NCBI GenBank assembly: GCA_002236755.2
Contig: NBZP02000044.1
Location: 228,989-292,988 of the forward strand
Reading direction: 5' to 3'
DNA: 64,000 nt
Source: Dothistroma septosporum
Taxonomy: Eukaryota; Ascomycota; Dothideomycetes; Mycosphaerellales; Mycosphaerellaceae
In this document: positions 35,719 to 46,011 of the stretch, piece by piece
Position numbering within the stretch: position 1 is the stretch's first letter
How the letters are laid out: each line of letters starts with the position of its first letter
The notes under the pieces: model-generated
What the model saw: the letters and a program-made list of their open reading frames with translations, nothing else
The model's database searches: none
What the model was told of the DNA's origin: nothing
Made by a program: the position numbers and the translations under genes

Positions 35719-36588
35719 ATGCACACCAGCTCCAGAGACCGCACACCTGCCAACGTGGTCAACGGAAGAGAGGATGAGCTTTTCATGTCCCCGAGCTCTG
35801 AGGTGAAGACGGAGAATGCTGACATAGAGGATGACATGAGGCCAAGACGAGCTGAGAAAAGACCAGCGCAGACAATCAGTCAGGGTTCCGCGTCTAAGAG
35901 ACAGCGCACTGGAGATAGAGTCGCAAGCGGAACCTGCAATTTCAATCCGACGGCTGGGCGTCCAGCAGAGATCATTGACCTCGAAGATGGCGAAGTTCCC
36001 AATCGAGGTCCGCCCAATGCCGCATCATCGTCCCGGGCTCAGCAGCCAGCGCAGCGCAATCGAACAGTGTCGAGTCAACAGCCTAGACCGGCCCCAAGCG
36101 TGGACCTGACAAGCGATGAGAGTACGGGTTTGATAAGGAGCTGCAGCGGCAATAGCTGACATTCTGCAGACGTCATCACCTTCCAAATCCTGAATAAAGA
36201 CATTCAGACCATGACGACCTCGAAGGCTTTCAGCTACGTCAAAAGTCGCATGGAGAAGATATTCATTCGGCGGTCGCGGAGAGTGTTGAACGACAATTTG
36301 GAAAGTACTCTGAAGGTGATGGCCCACGCGGTGTCGAATCCCAAATCAGCCAAGGCTTTCATCTTGACCACGTACCGGACGACCTGGAAGAAAAAGCTGC
36401 AAGATGCCGTCAAATATCGCAAAGACCAATACGACAAAGTGGTCAGACTGCAAGATGAGCATGATTGGGACGCAGACGTAGAAAGGTATGGCCGAGACTT
36501 TGTCAAGCCAAAATTAAAGCTCTACGAAGAAGCGAAGCAGGACTTCCAGATCGTGGAGGAGCTCATCGAAGTAATGAAGAGCATCTGA
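35719..36588 (+). CDS. unknown nuclear-type protein with two SUMO-interaction-like motifs and a C-terminal coiled coil
   Basis: Exons are 35719-36121 and 36170-36588 (273 residues), joined as TSDESNVITFQIL. The first 135 residues are disordered and charged, with basic clusters (EKRPAQ, SKRQRTGDR). Two acidic-flanked hydrophobic motifs, PAEIIDLEDGEV and PSVDLTSDES, fit SUMO-interaction motif consensus. The second exon encodes a helical, Lys-rich region (VKSRMEKIFIRRSRR, TTWKKKLQDAVKYRKDQYDK) likely to form a coiled coil. I do not recognise a family. Disorder, basic clusters and motifs suggest a nuclear protein, which is inference. Confidence 0.7.
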
Positions 36589-36980
36589 GAAGATGGTAGG
36601 TGTATTCGAGGGATCGAGTACGGCGAGTTGTTTTTAGGTCTTCTGCAAGCACCTTTCAGCGAATGAAAAGCGGGAGTTCCTTGGAGTACTTCAAGCTCAA
36701 TCCACGTGCAGTTCCGGCATCGATACTCCGTCTTCCGGCTGTCCTGGTCGTCTTTGATGGGCGTGACGGGCTTCTGTAATTCATTGCGAGTGATATAAGT
36801 TCGTCGATGGCAAGCGGAACTGCTGTGACACATGTCCGTGGGTGCTGCTAGAGATCCGCTAGTGCTAAATATGGAAGTGCAAGCGAGACCGATGACCATG
36901 CATGTGGCAATCACGCCACAGCAACTCGCACTCTTTCACAAAACATCTGCCCAGTACACCATCTTCTCACATACTCCAAC
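36589..36980. other. short intergenic region
   Basis: About 390 bp between two plus-strand genes, presumably the promoter and leader of the GILT-type gene. Nothing else seen. Confidence 0.5.
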
Positions 36981-37915
36981 ATGGCAGACATGGAGAAACA
37001 GCCGCTCCTCGGCGAGCAAAGCAATGGCCAGCCCGAACCCTCCCTCGGCGAGCTCCAGCAGAACGTCCGCACAGCGCAGGTCAGTGGGAAACTCTATTAC
37101 TGCTACTCATACATCCGCGTATCATACTAATTAGTGTCCAGCAAGCATACTGGCGCAAATGGTCCTCGACAACATCCGGAAAGTGGCACAGACGCATCAT
37201 GCTCAGCGTGACAGGGCTACTGGTGGCCTTCATGCTCTTCGCAATGACGATCATTGCCCAGGACGATTTCAGCGACGACGATGGGGCTTGGTTGAGGGAC
37301 GGCAGAGTTCCATTGGAGGCTCACATTATGAGCAAGTGTCCAGATGCGAAGGATTGCTTGCATGATCTAGTGCTGCCGGCGATGCAGCGGATTTCGGACA
37401 AGGTGGATTTCAGGTTGTCGTACATTGGATCGTAGGTGGTTGTGTGCCTGGGGCTTGGCCAAAGATACTGACGGTTCGATAGATCTACCGACGACGATGA
37501 TGGCGTAAAGTGTATGCACGGCCCGGAAGAGTGCTTAGGCAACATCATCGAGCTGTGTGCGGCGAAGCTGTATCCCGACCCAAAGATTTACCTGGGCTTC
37601 ACGATGTGCCTGACACGGGAGTATCAGAAGATACCTGGACGGGACCTCATCGACGACTGTGCTCTTGAGCACGGCATAGACATGACCAAGATCAACGGAT
37701 GCACCGTGGACGACGACGGGCAACTGGCCGTAGACAGCCTCCGAGCCTCCTTCAATCGCACAGCAGCCGCAGGCGTCACGAAGAGCTGTACAATCCGCCT
37801 CAACAACGAGGTTCGCTGCATCCGCGATGGCGGCAAATGGACTGACTGCGATGGTGGACATACCGTGGAAGACCTGATACAAGACATCAAGGATTTCCAC
37901 GCAGGCTACTATTGA
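36981..37915 (+). CDS. GILT-family (gamma-interferon-inducible lysosomal thiol reductase-like) membrane-anchored protein
   Basis: Exons are 36981-37079, 37142-37431 and 37483-37915 (273 residues). A single membrane segment lies at about 53-72 (MLSVTGLLVAFMLFAMTIIA) after a short cytosolic N-terminus. The GILT signature appears as CMHGPEECLGNIIELC. The redox site of animal GILT (CxxC) corresponds here to KCPDAKDC, with C99 and C105 separated by five residues. The C-terminal part has KSCTIRLNNEVRCIRDGGKW. The likely location is the secretory pathway or vacuole with a lumenal domain. Whether it reduces disulfides is uncertain because of the altered spacing. Confidence 0.85.
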
Positions 37916-38211
37916 TTAAGCAGAGAGTAGCCGCTACGTTTTCACAACTTTAGGCTGCAGATTGTTAAAATTCATGCTCATGATGCATTGCTCTCATTCC
38001 ATTCATATCCCATGCTTTCGTGGACGTCTACTCGGTTGGGGAGAGCGTCTCACGCCATGCCTCAATTTCTCAAACGATGCAAAACGTAGTCCCTCGAGAA
38101 TGCCGCCGAACGCTCACAGCTGTCAAAAGGCTTTTTCGAGATAATACCCGCGCCGTACCTCGCCAAGATGCGTCGACATCTGCCGCAGGCGTCGTGTCGG
38201 GAAGTTATGCT

Positions 38212-39048
38212 TCACCATGGTCCCCACGTACCTCGTGCGCCTCCACCAGAAGCCAGAAGTTCCCAGCGTCCCATCCTCTCCGCGGTGCAGAACGGATGCC
38301 GTAGAGCAACGCCCAGTACGTACTCGATCCAGTTGTGAGTGAGTGGCACCCGTCCTTCGCCTAGCTCGGGGTATGCGTGGAGCATGTTCCTCTCGGTGCT
38401 GACGATTCGTGCCATCAGAGGCATGTCATACTTGGCGTTGGCCGCTCGTGCGTCGATGGCATCCCACAGCCTCAGCATGTAATTCTGATGGACTTCGTTG
38501 TCCCAGTTTGTGGGCGCAGGTGGCGCGTTGCGATGTGCGCGGGAACTTCCAGGTCCGAGTTCGAGGTGATCTGACAGAACTTGGGTGACGCGAGAAAAGA
38601 CTGTAGTCCGCCCTGCTGCCATGTCGAGATTGCGGCGCCCGGTGAGCGCGCTCGTGGCGGTGGCAGCGCGAAGCAGATCTGGTCTTGCCAATGGTCTGCT
38701 GGTGGGATGGTCCTCGCTGGAGACTGGTTGCGCTAGTGGCGTGGCTGTATCGAGGAATGTTGATCCTGTAGATGGTCCTGTATAGAGCACTCCGGCTACC
38801 GTCACACCGCGCCGGATGGAGGGTCGGGCTGCCGGTTCGGACAGCGGCCTGTTCTCAAGTCTGTCAGATGCTGTTTGCAGTAGGTTTATGAAAGTGTCAG
38901 AAGCAGTGTTGGAAATCAAACGTCGAGCTCGCTCGCCTGCCGCAGGCGGCGAGCGCGTTGGAGCAGAGTCTGGGGGTCCTCCATCTTGGTGAGCACGGAG
39001 TAAGTGCGAGATCGTTCTGATCAGCGCGCCTGACTGCAGCTCGGACAT
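38212..39048 (-). CDS. hypothetical protein
   Basis: An uninterrupted 278-codon frame with no recognised domain. The N-terminal half is rich in Pro, Arg, Ser and Thr (low complexity). The C-terminal part (NWDNEVHQNYMLRLWDAIDA, MARIVSTERNMLHAYPELG, THNWIEYVLG) looks like folded protein. Near the 3' end an overlapping frame is also protein-like (YWALLYGIRSAP and GNFWLLVEAHE), so the last 40 codons may instead continue in that frame through an intron or frame break. The call rests on length and composition only. Confidence 0.45.
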   Translation of the reverse strand: MSELQSGALIRTISHLLRAHQDGGPPDSAPTRSPPAAGERARRLISNTASDTFINLLQTASDRLENRPLSEPAARPSIRRGVTVAGVLYTGPSTGSTFLDTATPLAQPVSSEDHPTSRPLARPDLLRAATATSALTGRRNLDMAAGRTTVFSRVTQVLSDHLELGPGSSRAHRNAPPAPTNWDNEVHQNYMLRLWDAIDARAANAKYDMPLMARIVSTERNMLHAYPELGEGRVPLTHNWIEYVLGVALRHPFCTAERMGRWELLASGGGARGTWGPW

Positions 39049-41169
39049 CGTTCTTCGTGCAGGTAGGGTCTGATCTCGGCAAGGGTGCTCGTGCAGCAGG
39101 TGTGGTGGGGATAGGCGTTTGGTGCAGTGTTAGGAGGTAAGTCCGAGCCACTTATGACAAACATTTGTTCTTCTCGGAGGTCGTGCTGCAATGATGTGGT
39201 TGCTGTTGTTGCACGATACTCGCGTGATTTATTGAGAGGGCATGACTTACGATGTTTACCTATTCACCCATGTCTTTCAGGCTGGTAGAAGGCAAGTGAA
39301 CTCGTGAATGGATGTTGTGGGTGAGTGTATGTTGGCAAGATACTTGAACGAAGGAAAAGGTGAAGTCTTAGCGACTCCAGCTCACTCTCGGAGTGGAGTA
39401 CGTCTGGCACTCAGCAAATGAGGTCGCCCTGCATACAATCGGCAGCAAGACCCCACTTCCGCTTCCCAGCTCTCTCGATTGAAGGAATTCGCAGGCTGTA
39501 TGGAATACCCTGGAGAGGCTGAAAATGAAGGTGGTGTAGAGCCGGATTCAATGGCGGTAATGGAGTGAGGTTGCGCTGCGACTTCAAGTATTATTGGTAA
39601 CCACTATTGCTCCATGTGAGGGGCGTCGAGCTGGTCTCGACTCGCCAAGCTGCGGCAATTTGCTCTGCCCTGTCAATGCGGAACAACAGACCCTGTCCTT
39701 GCGAAAGATATCGATTAGGCCATTGCAGAACACGGACTGGGCGATAGAAGGCTGAAAAGTGTGGAAAGAGACGTTCTCGCAGCCCAAAATACAGCCTTAA
39801 TTGCAGGCCATGCTTTGCGTTCCGTTGCACCATAATTTGGGCAGCCATGTAGTACGCAGAAGATCAGCCTGTATATCAATGACTAGGATCAGTGGAGAAG
39901 CGACGGGTCAAAACGATTGCACCCAGACTGGTGCTCAGATGCTCACTGCACTGCGTAGTGTGGCAGGCGTTGTATTGACACATCAAAGTAACCAGCATCA
40001 CCGGCAAACGCGTTTGCGTGCTGATGCTCACCCAGCCTGCCGTCGAACTGGCAACAGTTCGCAACCTAACCATCGAAATATCGGATAAGGCTCATAACAT
40101 GCCATACCGCGAAGCGCGCGAAGCGGAGTCTTCGATTCCGGGCAATCATAATTGCGAGAGCTGGTGTCTTGATGCACATCCACGGCAGACCACTAAACAG
40201 TCCGTACACCCAGAACGTATCGCCCTGCGCCGACGGCCAGAGAAGCATACAGCAATGCACGACACGCTCTCGTGCCCAGCCTTCGAAGTGCTGCGCAGCT
40301 ATACAAACTCTTGTCGTGCCAACGATAGGGTCTTTCCAATCAGTCTGGTCGTGCTATCGGATCGGCAAGAGGTTGGCTCGGGTCCGTCAACGTCGTGGTG
40401 CCTCGTGGCTGCTGTATGCTAGCGAAAAGCTGTGACTGGGTAGCGAGACGCATTCGAGCATTACATTGCACGCGCATCGGTGGTGACGTTATGCCGCCGC
40501 GGCCGACGCCCCAGTCAGTATCCGTCGGAGGTCGGGCATAACAATCGCAACTGATAACCTCCGGGCGCAGGTCTATGATTGTTTGGGCCAGATGGATGTG
40601 TGGAAGATGAGAGCCATGAAGCTGGCAATCTCGGCGGACCATTTACACGCATGCCCACGGGGCATGTCCACATTGGGCCGTCTGCTCGCCGAAACCGTCG
40701 GGGACGTTGTGCTCCACGAATATCGGGATTCGCAAAGCATCGGCTGCTTTTGTCGTCGGCTCCGCCACGATGGGCATAAGAGGCAGTCAGCAAGCACTGC
40801 GAGGTCATTGATGGTGAATAAAACAACCAGAAGGATGTACGGCACACTATAGCAAAGCATGTGCATGATCCGTGCCCGCATCTCCGCTTTGGTCGGGTAA
40901 GGTGAACCGAAAGCACGATCATACTGCAATGTGCCTAGGCACATCATCTACATGTGATTGTTTAGGAGACTTCAATGGCAATGATACGACACTGACTCGT
41001 CTTCACCGCGTCGTACAAATCGGACGTACCGACCCTAGGCGAGAGACGTTCTTTTCCAAGCGTGCCCAAGCAATAACCTCATCTTCATCATTTCTTCCCC
41101 CGGATCCTATATTTTGAGAGCGCTGTCCTCGTCGACAGTCACGCGAGTTCACAGCTTCAGACAGCTGCC
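39049..41169. other. 2.1-kb region without a convincing gene
   Basis: Several ORFs of 80-135 codons lie on both strands, for example minus 39848-39591 and minus 40947-40573, but none has a domain or splice support. No transposon end, long repeat or tRNA was recognised. Confidence 0.45.
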
Positions 41170-42096
41170 ATGGCTTCGCAGCTAGCGACCAAGCCTCCAC
41201 GAACGCCGACCTTTGGGCTCTCGTACCCGCAACCTCATGTCCTCCTCCTTACCATCAATCGACCGAAGGCTATGAATAGCCTACCGTATGCGTCGCACTG
41301 GGAAGCTGATAATCTTCTGCAATGGTTCGACAGCGAACCCTCACTCAATGTAGCGGTGATTACAGGCAGTGGAAAGGCCTTTTGTGCTGGACAGGATCTG
41401 ATCGAACAGCGGGATTTGGCCAATGCAAGAGAAGCCGCAGCAAGAGGTGAGAAGGTAGCAGTACCAGATGAGAGGCTACTTCGACATCCAGTCAGTGGTT
41501 TCTGCGGAATCAGCAGGAGAGCTGGCAAGAAGCCCGTAATAGCGGCCGTGAACGGCTGGGCTATGGGAGGAGGGTTCGAGATCTGTCTTGGCTGGTAGAG
41601 ATCCCGAGCACCGTGCACAACAAAACGATGAGCATTTCGCTGATGCGTAAACAGTGACATGATCGTAGCTTCTCCGAATGCGATATTTGGCTTGCCGGAG
41701 GCCATGCGAGGGCTCTACGCCGGCGCCGGTGGCCTTTCGCGACTCGTGCGATTAGCAGGCATGACCGTCGCGAGCGAGATCGCCATGTCTGGTCGATTTC
41801 TGTCAGCTGCAGAAGCTGTCAAGTACAACATTGCCAACCGTGTTTCGAAGACCCATGAAAGCGTGGTCGACGAAGCGGTGGACTTGGCAGCCAAGGTCGC
41901 GAGCCTCAGTCCGGATGCGATTATTGTTACAAGACACGGTCTCCGGGCTAGCTGGGAGCAAGGCAGCGTTGAAAGAGCGAGTCAAAATACTGAGTTGCGA
42001 TATGGCAAGGGCTTGCGAGAAGGGGAGAATCTGGGCATTGGTCTGCGGGCTTTTGCTGAGAAGAAACAGCCTGAATGGGTTCCGAGCAAATTGTAG
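41170..42096 (+). CDS. enoyl-CoA hydratase/isomerase with peroxisomal targeting signal
   Basis: Exons are 41170-41594 and 41655-42096 (288 residues). Crotonase motifs are complete after splicing: AVITGSGKAFCAGQDL (oxyanion hole) and NGWAMGGGFEICLGCDMIVA (second oxyanion element and a Glu). FGLPEAMRGLYAGAGGLSRL supplies the other usual catalytic Glu position. The protein ends VPSKL, a canonical PTS1 tripeptide, so it is very probably a peroxisomal matrix enzyme of beta-oxidation or a related acyl-CoA pathway. Which acyl-CoA it uses is not visible. It stands between two gene-poor stretches. Confidence 0.9.
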
Positions 42097-43486
42097 AGTT
42101 GATCACGTCGGACGACATGGAGATGATATACAAATCTGTACATTGGTGATATCATTGTCTTGATCTGGGTAGCTGCAACCTTCCCATGGACGAGTGTGGT
42201 GGACTGGCAAGCGTACGCGAAAGATGCACGTGAGGGTCGACTGGAAAGCGGTAGAACCTGCCCTTATGCGTACTTTGGATCGCGTTGTCAAGACAGTCAG
42301 ACGAACATGTGTAATTGTGCAACGGGAGGCGAAAGTCTGGCGAGGTGACAGTGTGATATTGGGGGACATGAAATCGAGTGCAAGTATACATGTACCAGGT
42401 AACATCGAGCGAGGACCACGGAACCCACTTTTGCGCAGTACCTGTATCAAATCACTTGCTGTTGTTGGAGTTGGGAACATGTCGCGTGGCAAGAGCAAAG
42501 CAGGATTTGAGCCGCCGTTCGACGCAGGTAAGCGCGAGATACATTGCTATCCGGCTTCTCCATGCCAAGATTTGATCCTTCGCGCCAGGTTCGTCCGCAG
42601 TGTACAGAGTTGGAGCATTTCAACAATGGGATCCGTTGACGAGTCGCACGCACCGCAAAAGGATGAGGAAATGCGAGGCAAGTACAATGACATCGGACGC
42701 CGAGGCCGCCAATGCCAAGGAACCTGAGTAGATACCAACGGCTCTATCGAAGTAAGCCATCGTGATGGATGGACTACTTACTACATGTACTGTACATATC
42801 AGATGCTGGGCTGGTCATAGACTGTCCCGTCACGAGATGTCGGGTGCCTCGAGCCTCGAGCCTCGAGGGTTCGGCAATAGAGTTTGCACCGCGCTCGGCC
42901 ACAGACCTGATTAGGGATTTGCTACGCCTAGCCACTTCTTCCTTGCGACCAGCGGGACTGCACCTCTCATCTCCATCAAAGATTCGTATGCGCCGCGGCT
43001 GTGCCGCATCTGCTGGTCATGCATCTTTCCGGCACACAGAGGGTGTGTGCTTCATGCTAATTCGTGCCTTGGTCATGTTCTGTGGATCGACAAGCCCAGA
43101 CAACCAGGCTACATGTACACCGCTGCAAAGCCTAAAGGACCTGACATAAAACGTGTACGACGAGTGCTTGCCCGTTCGAGGTGCTGCAACGAATTGTACT
43201 TCCTGTATCCGAGCTAGCTTCCGAACCGTCGACTACAGGTATCTTCCTTGCTCGTACCTTATCCCAATCAAGGCAAAGCGGGCTACCGTCCGCTGGGGCA
43301 TGCGACCACGACGGCACATGCACGTTGTCGCCATTCGCCTCGTCCTCATCTCGGCATCTTCAGGACGCACGTAATGATACGTAATGGTCGTTCCGGTTGT
43401 GATCCTGCCACTCTCTCCCTGCCTTCCCCCCTCACTGTCGTCACTGCGTCTGTCGTACGTCGTGCAACGACAACTGCGATGCAGCT
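42097..43486. other. intergenic region, no gene recognised
   Basis: About 1.4 kb. The longest frame (plus, 42194-42727) is Arg/Lys-rich and domain-less. A short triple repeat at 42847-42867 is listed separately. Confidence 0.45.
42847..42867. repeat. three tandem copies of CCTCGAG
   Basis: A 7-bp unit is repeated exactly three times. It contains the palindrome CTCGAG. No function assigned. Confidence 0.9.
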
Positions 43487-44287
43487 ATGGACAGCATCCT
43501 ATTCTACGGTGAACAAGGCGAGGCTACCAGAAGGCAAGTCCGCAGTGCAGCAGCAAGTCATTCACATCGCATAGGGCCGCGCAAAGCAAAAGCCAACAAG
43601 AAGTCTAGAGTCGAGGACCCAGCCCAGCCGGCGAGGAGGAAAAGGCTAGAAGCATGTGTTGCTACGTCGAGCAGTTTTGTGGTCGACCCGACAGCTCGTC
43701 ATCATAACATATCGCCACTGAAAGCAGAAGATGCAACCGAGGACAACAGGAAGTGGACAGAAGTCCAACCACCGAGATACGAGGCATCGCCAGGATCTAT
43801 AATCCCAAGCCTGGACGATTGCAACGGGAGACTTGCGCCCATCCCGCTGAGCACACCGCGTAGCGAACAGCAATCTTATGTGCGCGGACAAATACCTTCG
43901 ATCAAGTCAGAGTATTCATCGCTGAGCCCAAATCTCCATTCTCCGTTGTTGGCCCTACCGCCGAGCAGCGACCCTTGTCATCAGCACAGTCGCCACGATT
44001 CTGCAGCGGTCCCTCTGACGATCGCAAGGATACCATCCCACGTTGAACCTCCTCGATACGAGCGCAGCTTTGACGGACGCCTGCATCTGGTGACCACTGC
44101 TGCAACGTCTCCTTCGCAAAATCACTCCGTGCCACCTGCACTGCGAGTTTTACCTGAGCCCAAACCCCTCCCGAGGCTGGCCAGTCAATGTTCCGAAGTT
44201 TCTGTTGACAGGAGCATACGGACTTCCAGGAGTAGTTCGCACAAAGAGGATCATGACAACAGACGTCCAATGCCATCAGGTGGCTGA
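43487..44287 (+). CDS. hypothetical protein, possibly N-terminal type of fungal transcription-regulator-like proteins
   Basis: An uninterrupted 266-codon frame. The start, with FYGEQGEATRRQVRSAAASH and GPRKAKANKK, resembles the short conserved N-terminal motif found in some fungal-specific transcription-factor-like proteins (an aromatic residue, then VRS, His-rich, then a basic patch). The remainder is Pro/Ser-rich and disordered, with three PPRYE-like motifs (PPRYEASPG, PPRYERSFD). No DNA-binding domain is visible. The similarity is weak, and the rest of such a protein (a long C-terminal domain) is missing, so it may be truncated. Confidence 0.45.
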   Translation: MDSILFYGEQGEATRRQVRSAAASHSHRIGPRKAKANKKSRVEDPAQPARRKRLEACVATSSSFVVDPTARHHNISPLKAEDATEDNRKWTEVQPPRYEASPGSIIPSLDDCNGRLAPIPLSTPRSEQQSYVRGQIPSIKSEYSSLSPNLHSPLLALPPSSDPCHQHSRHDSAAVPLTIARIPSHVEPPRYERSFDGRLHLVTTAATSPSQNHSVPPALRVLPEPKPLPRLASQCSEVSVDRSIRTSRSSSHKEDHDNRRPMPSGG

Positions 44288-44385
44288 ATGAGGACTCTTG
44301 TACTTTGCAACACCATCGATTTGGACCTGCCATTGGACAGTCGGCGAGATCTGTCGTGTCTGCGCCATTGGTACCAGACCTGCTT

Positions 44386-44931
44386 TCATCCATGCTGAGT
44401 CTGATGTGGCCATCGGTAGCTTCGCATTTGGTCGATCGCTTGGCGATCTTCCTTTGTCTGGACAGGGATCCGACCTTGTCTCGCGCATCGGTTCATTGCC
44501 TCGGCCTCGCTCAAAGTATCATACGAGCTGCGTCGCCGCCTTCTCAGCGGCCGACAGGTCCTGAGTACTGCCTTGCAGCATCGTCGTAACGCAAGGATGA
44601 CTGTGTCGGTCTTGGACATTTTGGGGAGCGGCGACTGCAGTCGCATACAAGGTTGCACCAAGTCCAAGGAATCTCTGGGTCCACGCTGGAAAGAGGAACT
44701 TCGGTGCGTCGAGACAAAGCTTTCGCTATCAGACCAACCTTGGTTATGCCAATGATCGGAGAGTGACGAGTTCGACGTTAGATTAAGAACTTCGTCCATG
44801 TCACGGTGTCCAGTATTGCGCGCATCGCGAGTTATCACTCTACGTACGACAGTCTCTCCGGATGAGCTGGTGATTATGAGGGCAGGCAGGATCCTGGGCT
44901 CCGCATATGTTCCAGGTCGCGACATGGCCAC
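44386..44931 (-). CDS. hypothetical protein
   Basis: An uninterrupted 181-codon frame facing the previous ORF, with the two 3' ends about 100 bp apart. The start MAMSRPGTYAEPRILPALII is followed by Ser-rich, charged sequence with a polybasic run (LRRRRRSS). No domain is recognised. It may be a chance ORF. Confidence 0.3.
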   Translation of the reverse strand: MAMSRPGTYAEPRILPALIITSSSGETVVRRVITRDARNTGHRDMDEVLNLTSNSSLSDHWHNQGWSDSESFVSTHRSSSFQRGPRDSLDLVQPCMRLQSPLPKMSKTDTVILALRRCCKAVLRTCRPLRRRRRSSYDTLSEAEAMNRCARQGRIPVQTKEDRQAIDQMRSYRWPHQTQHG

Positions 44932-46011
44932 TTCCTAATCATCGTGAGCGTACGCACGCACGATCAAGCGGAGCGTGCGACCTTACCTGAGACGTGGTCG
45001 CAGGTGTGCTGATCGATTGCGAGACTGGCATGTGCTGCGCCTTGTCAAAGCTCGGGATGTGTAGAGCTTTGCGAAGCCATGGCGGTGGTAGTGGTGTATT
45101 GAATGTAAATTCACAGAAAACTGCTCGCACCACAATCTCACGACCACAACTTAGGTAGTGCTAGCTACTAGCCTGAACGCAACTGCGGCGCCGCATACCA
45201 GGTCTTCGGGATCGCAGTGTGGATCACTTGTTGAGGCTCAAGCTCAAGCTTAGTAGCAACCAGAAGCACGAGACAGCTACCACACAGCACACCGAACTCA
45301 TCTTGACCCATTGCCTTCTCGGGCCGATAGAGTCGGCGGGCACATCACATTCTGGCTCGGTAATGATTTGCTTACCACAATGACACCCATCCCATCGAAG
45401 AGATGCTACTCGATGGCTGCTGTCCTGGATGCTCCTGGTGCGTAAATCGCGGTCGTCGTGGCTGACGCGAATCAGAATTACTTATGACAACATCCTGATC
45501 AGGCCATGACTTCCTGTTCAGCGCTTGTCAATTGTCTCTTGTGGGGGTTTCCTCAGCTCGACAGATCATCTGCCGGCATGCCGGTCGCGATAAATGGGCC
45601 CAGGGCTCGACTACCACGATTGGCAGCATATCACGTATTCATCATACCATAGACCTATCCTTTCCAACGGGAGACCTCGGGTCGAACGATGATACAGAGT
45701 TGTGGAGAACGCTAGCTGTGGCTCGAATGGGACTTCAATAGTTCCAGTCCTACGATCACCGTGTGGAAGTCATACTTTGAGTCTACCGTCGCTGTTGATT
45801 GCGGCCGCATAAGTGGGAGCGCATCTATGGATGGTGCGGCGCGGAGCAGGTACAGAAAGCACTTGTACGCATCTTTCCTCATCCAGCGTCAATCACTCGC
45901 GTTCCTCCAAGTCCAACTTCAAGCACATTTCAAACGACGTTGAATTGCCACAGTAAGTCTGAGCTGGCGCAGTGTACGTGTCTTGAGCTAATATGTCGTA
46001 ACATAGCGACG
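44932..46011. other. intergenic region, possible 5' leader intron
   Basis: About 1.1 kb without a recognised gene. Immediately before the secreted-protein start, CACA|GTAAGT at about 45950 and AACATAG at about 46005 could bound a leader intron of about 55 nt. This is a consensus match only. Confidence 0.4.

Noticed and set aside
39591..39848. 85-codon minus-strand ORF with a protein-like tail
   Set aside because: Too short and unrecognised, with no splice signals to extend it.
40573..40947. 124-codon minus-strand ORF with a hydrophobic stretch (YILLVVLFTINDLAVLADCL)
   Set aside because: A single hydrophobic run with overlapping open frames and no recognisable family is not enough to call a gene.
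45799..46011. N-terminal extension of the secreted protein
   Set aside because: The ATG at 46012 begins a clear signal peptide, and the upstream codons include a likely leader intron.
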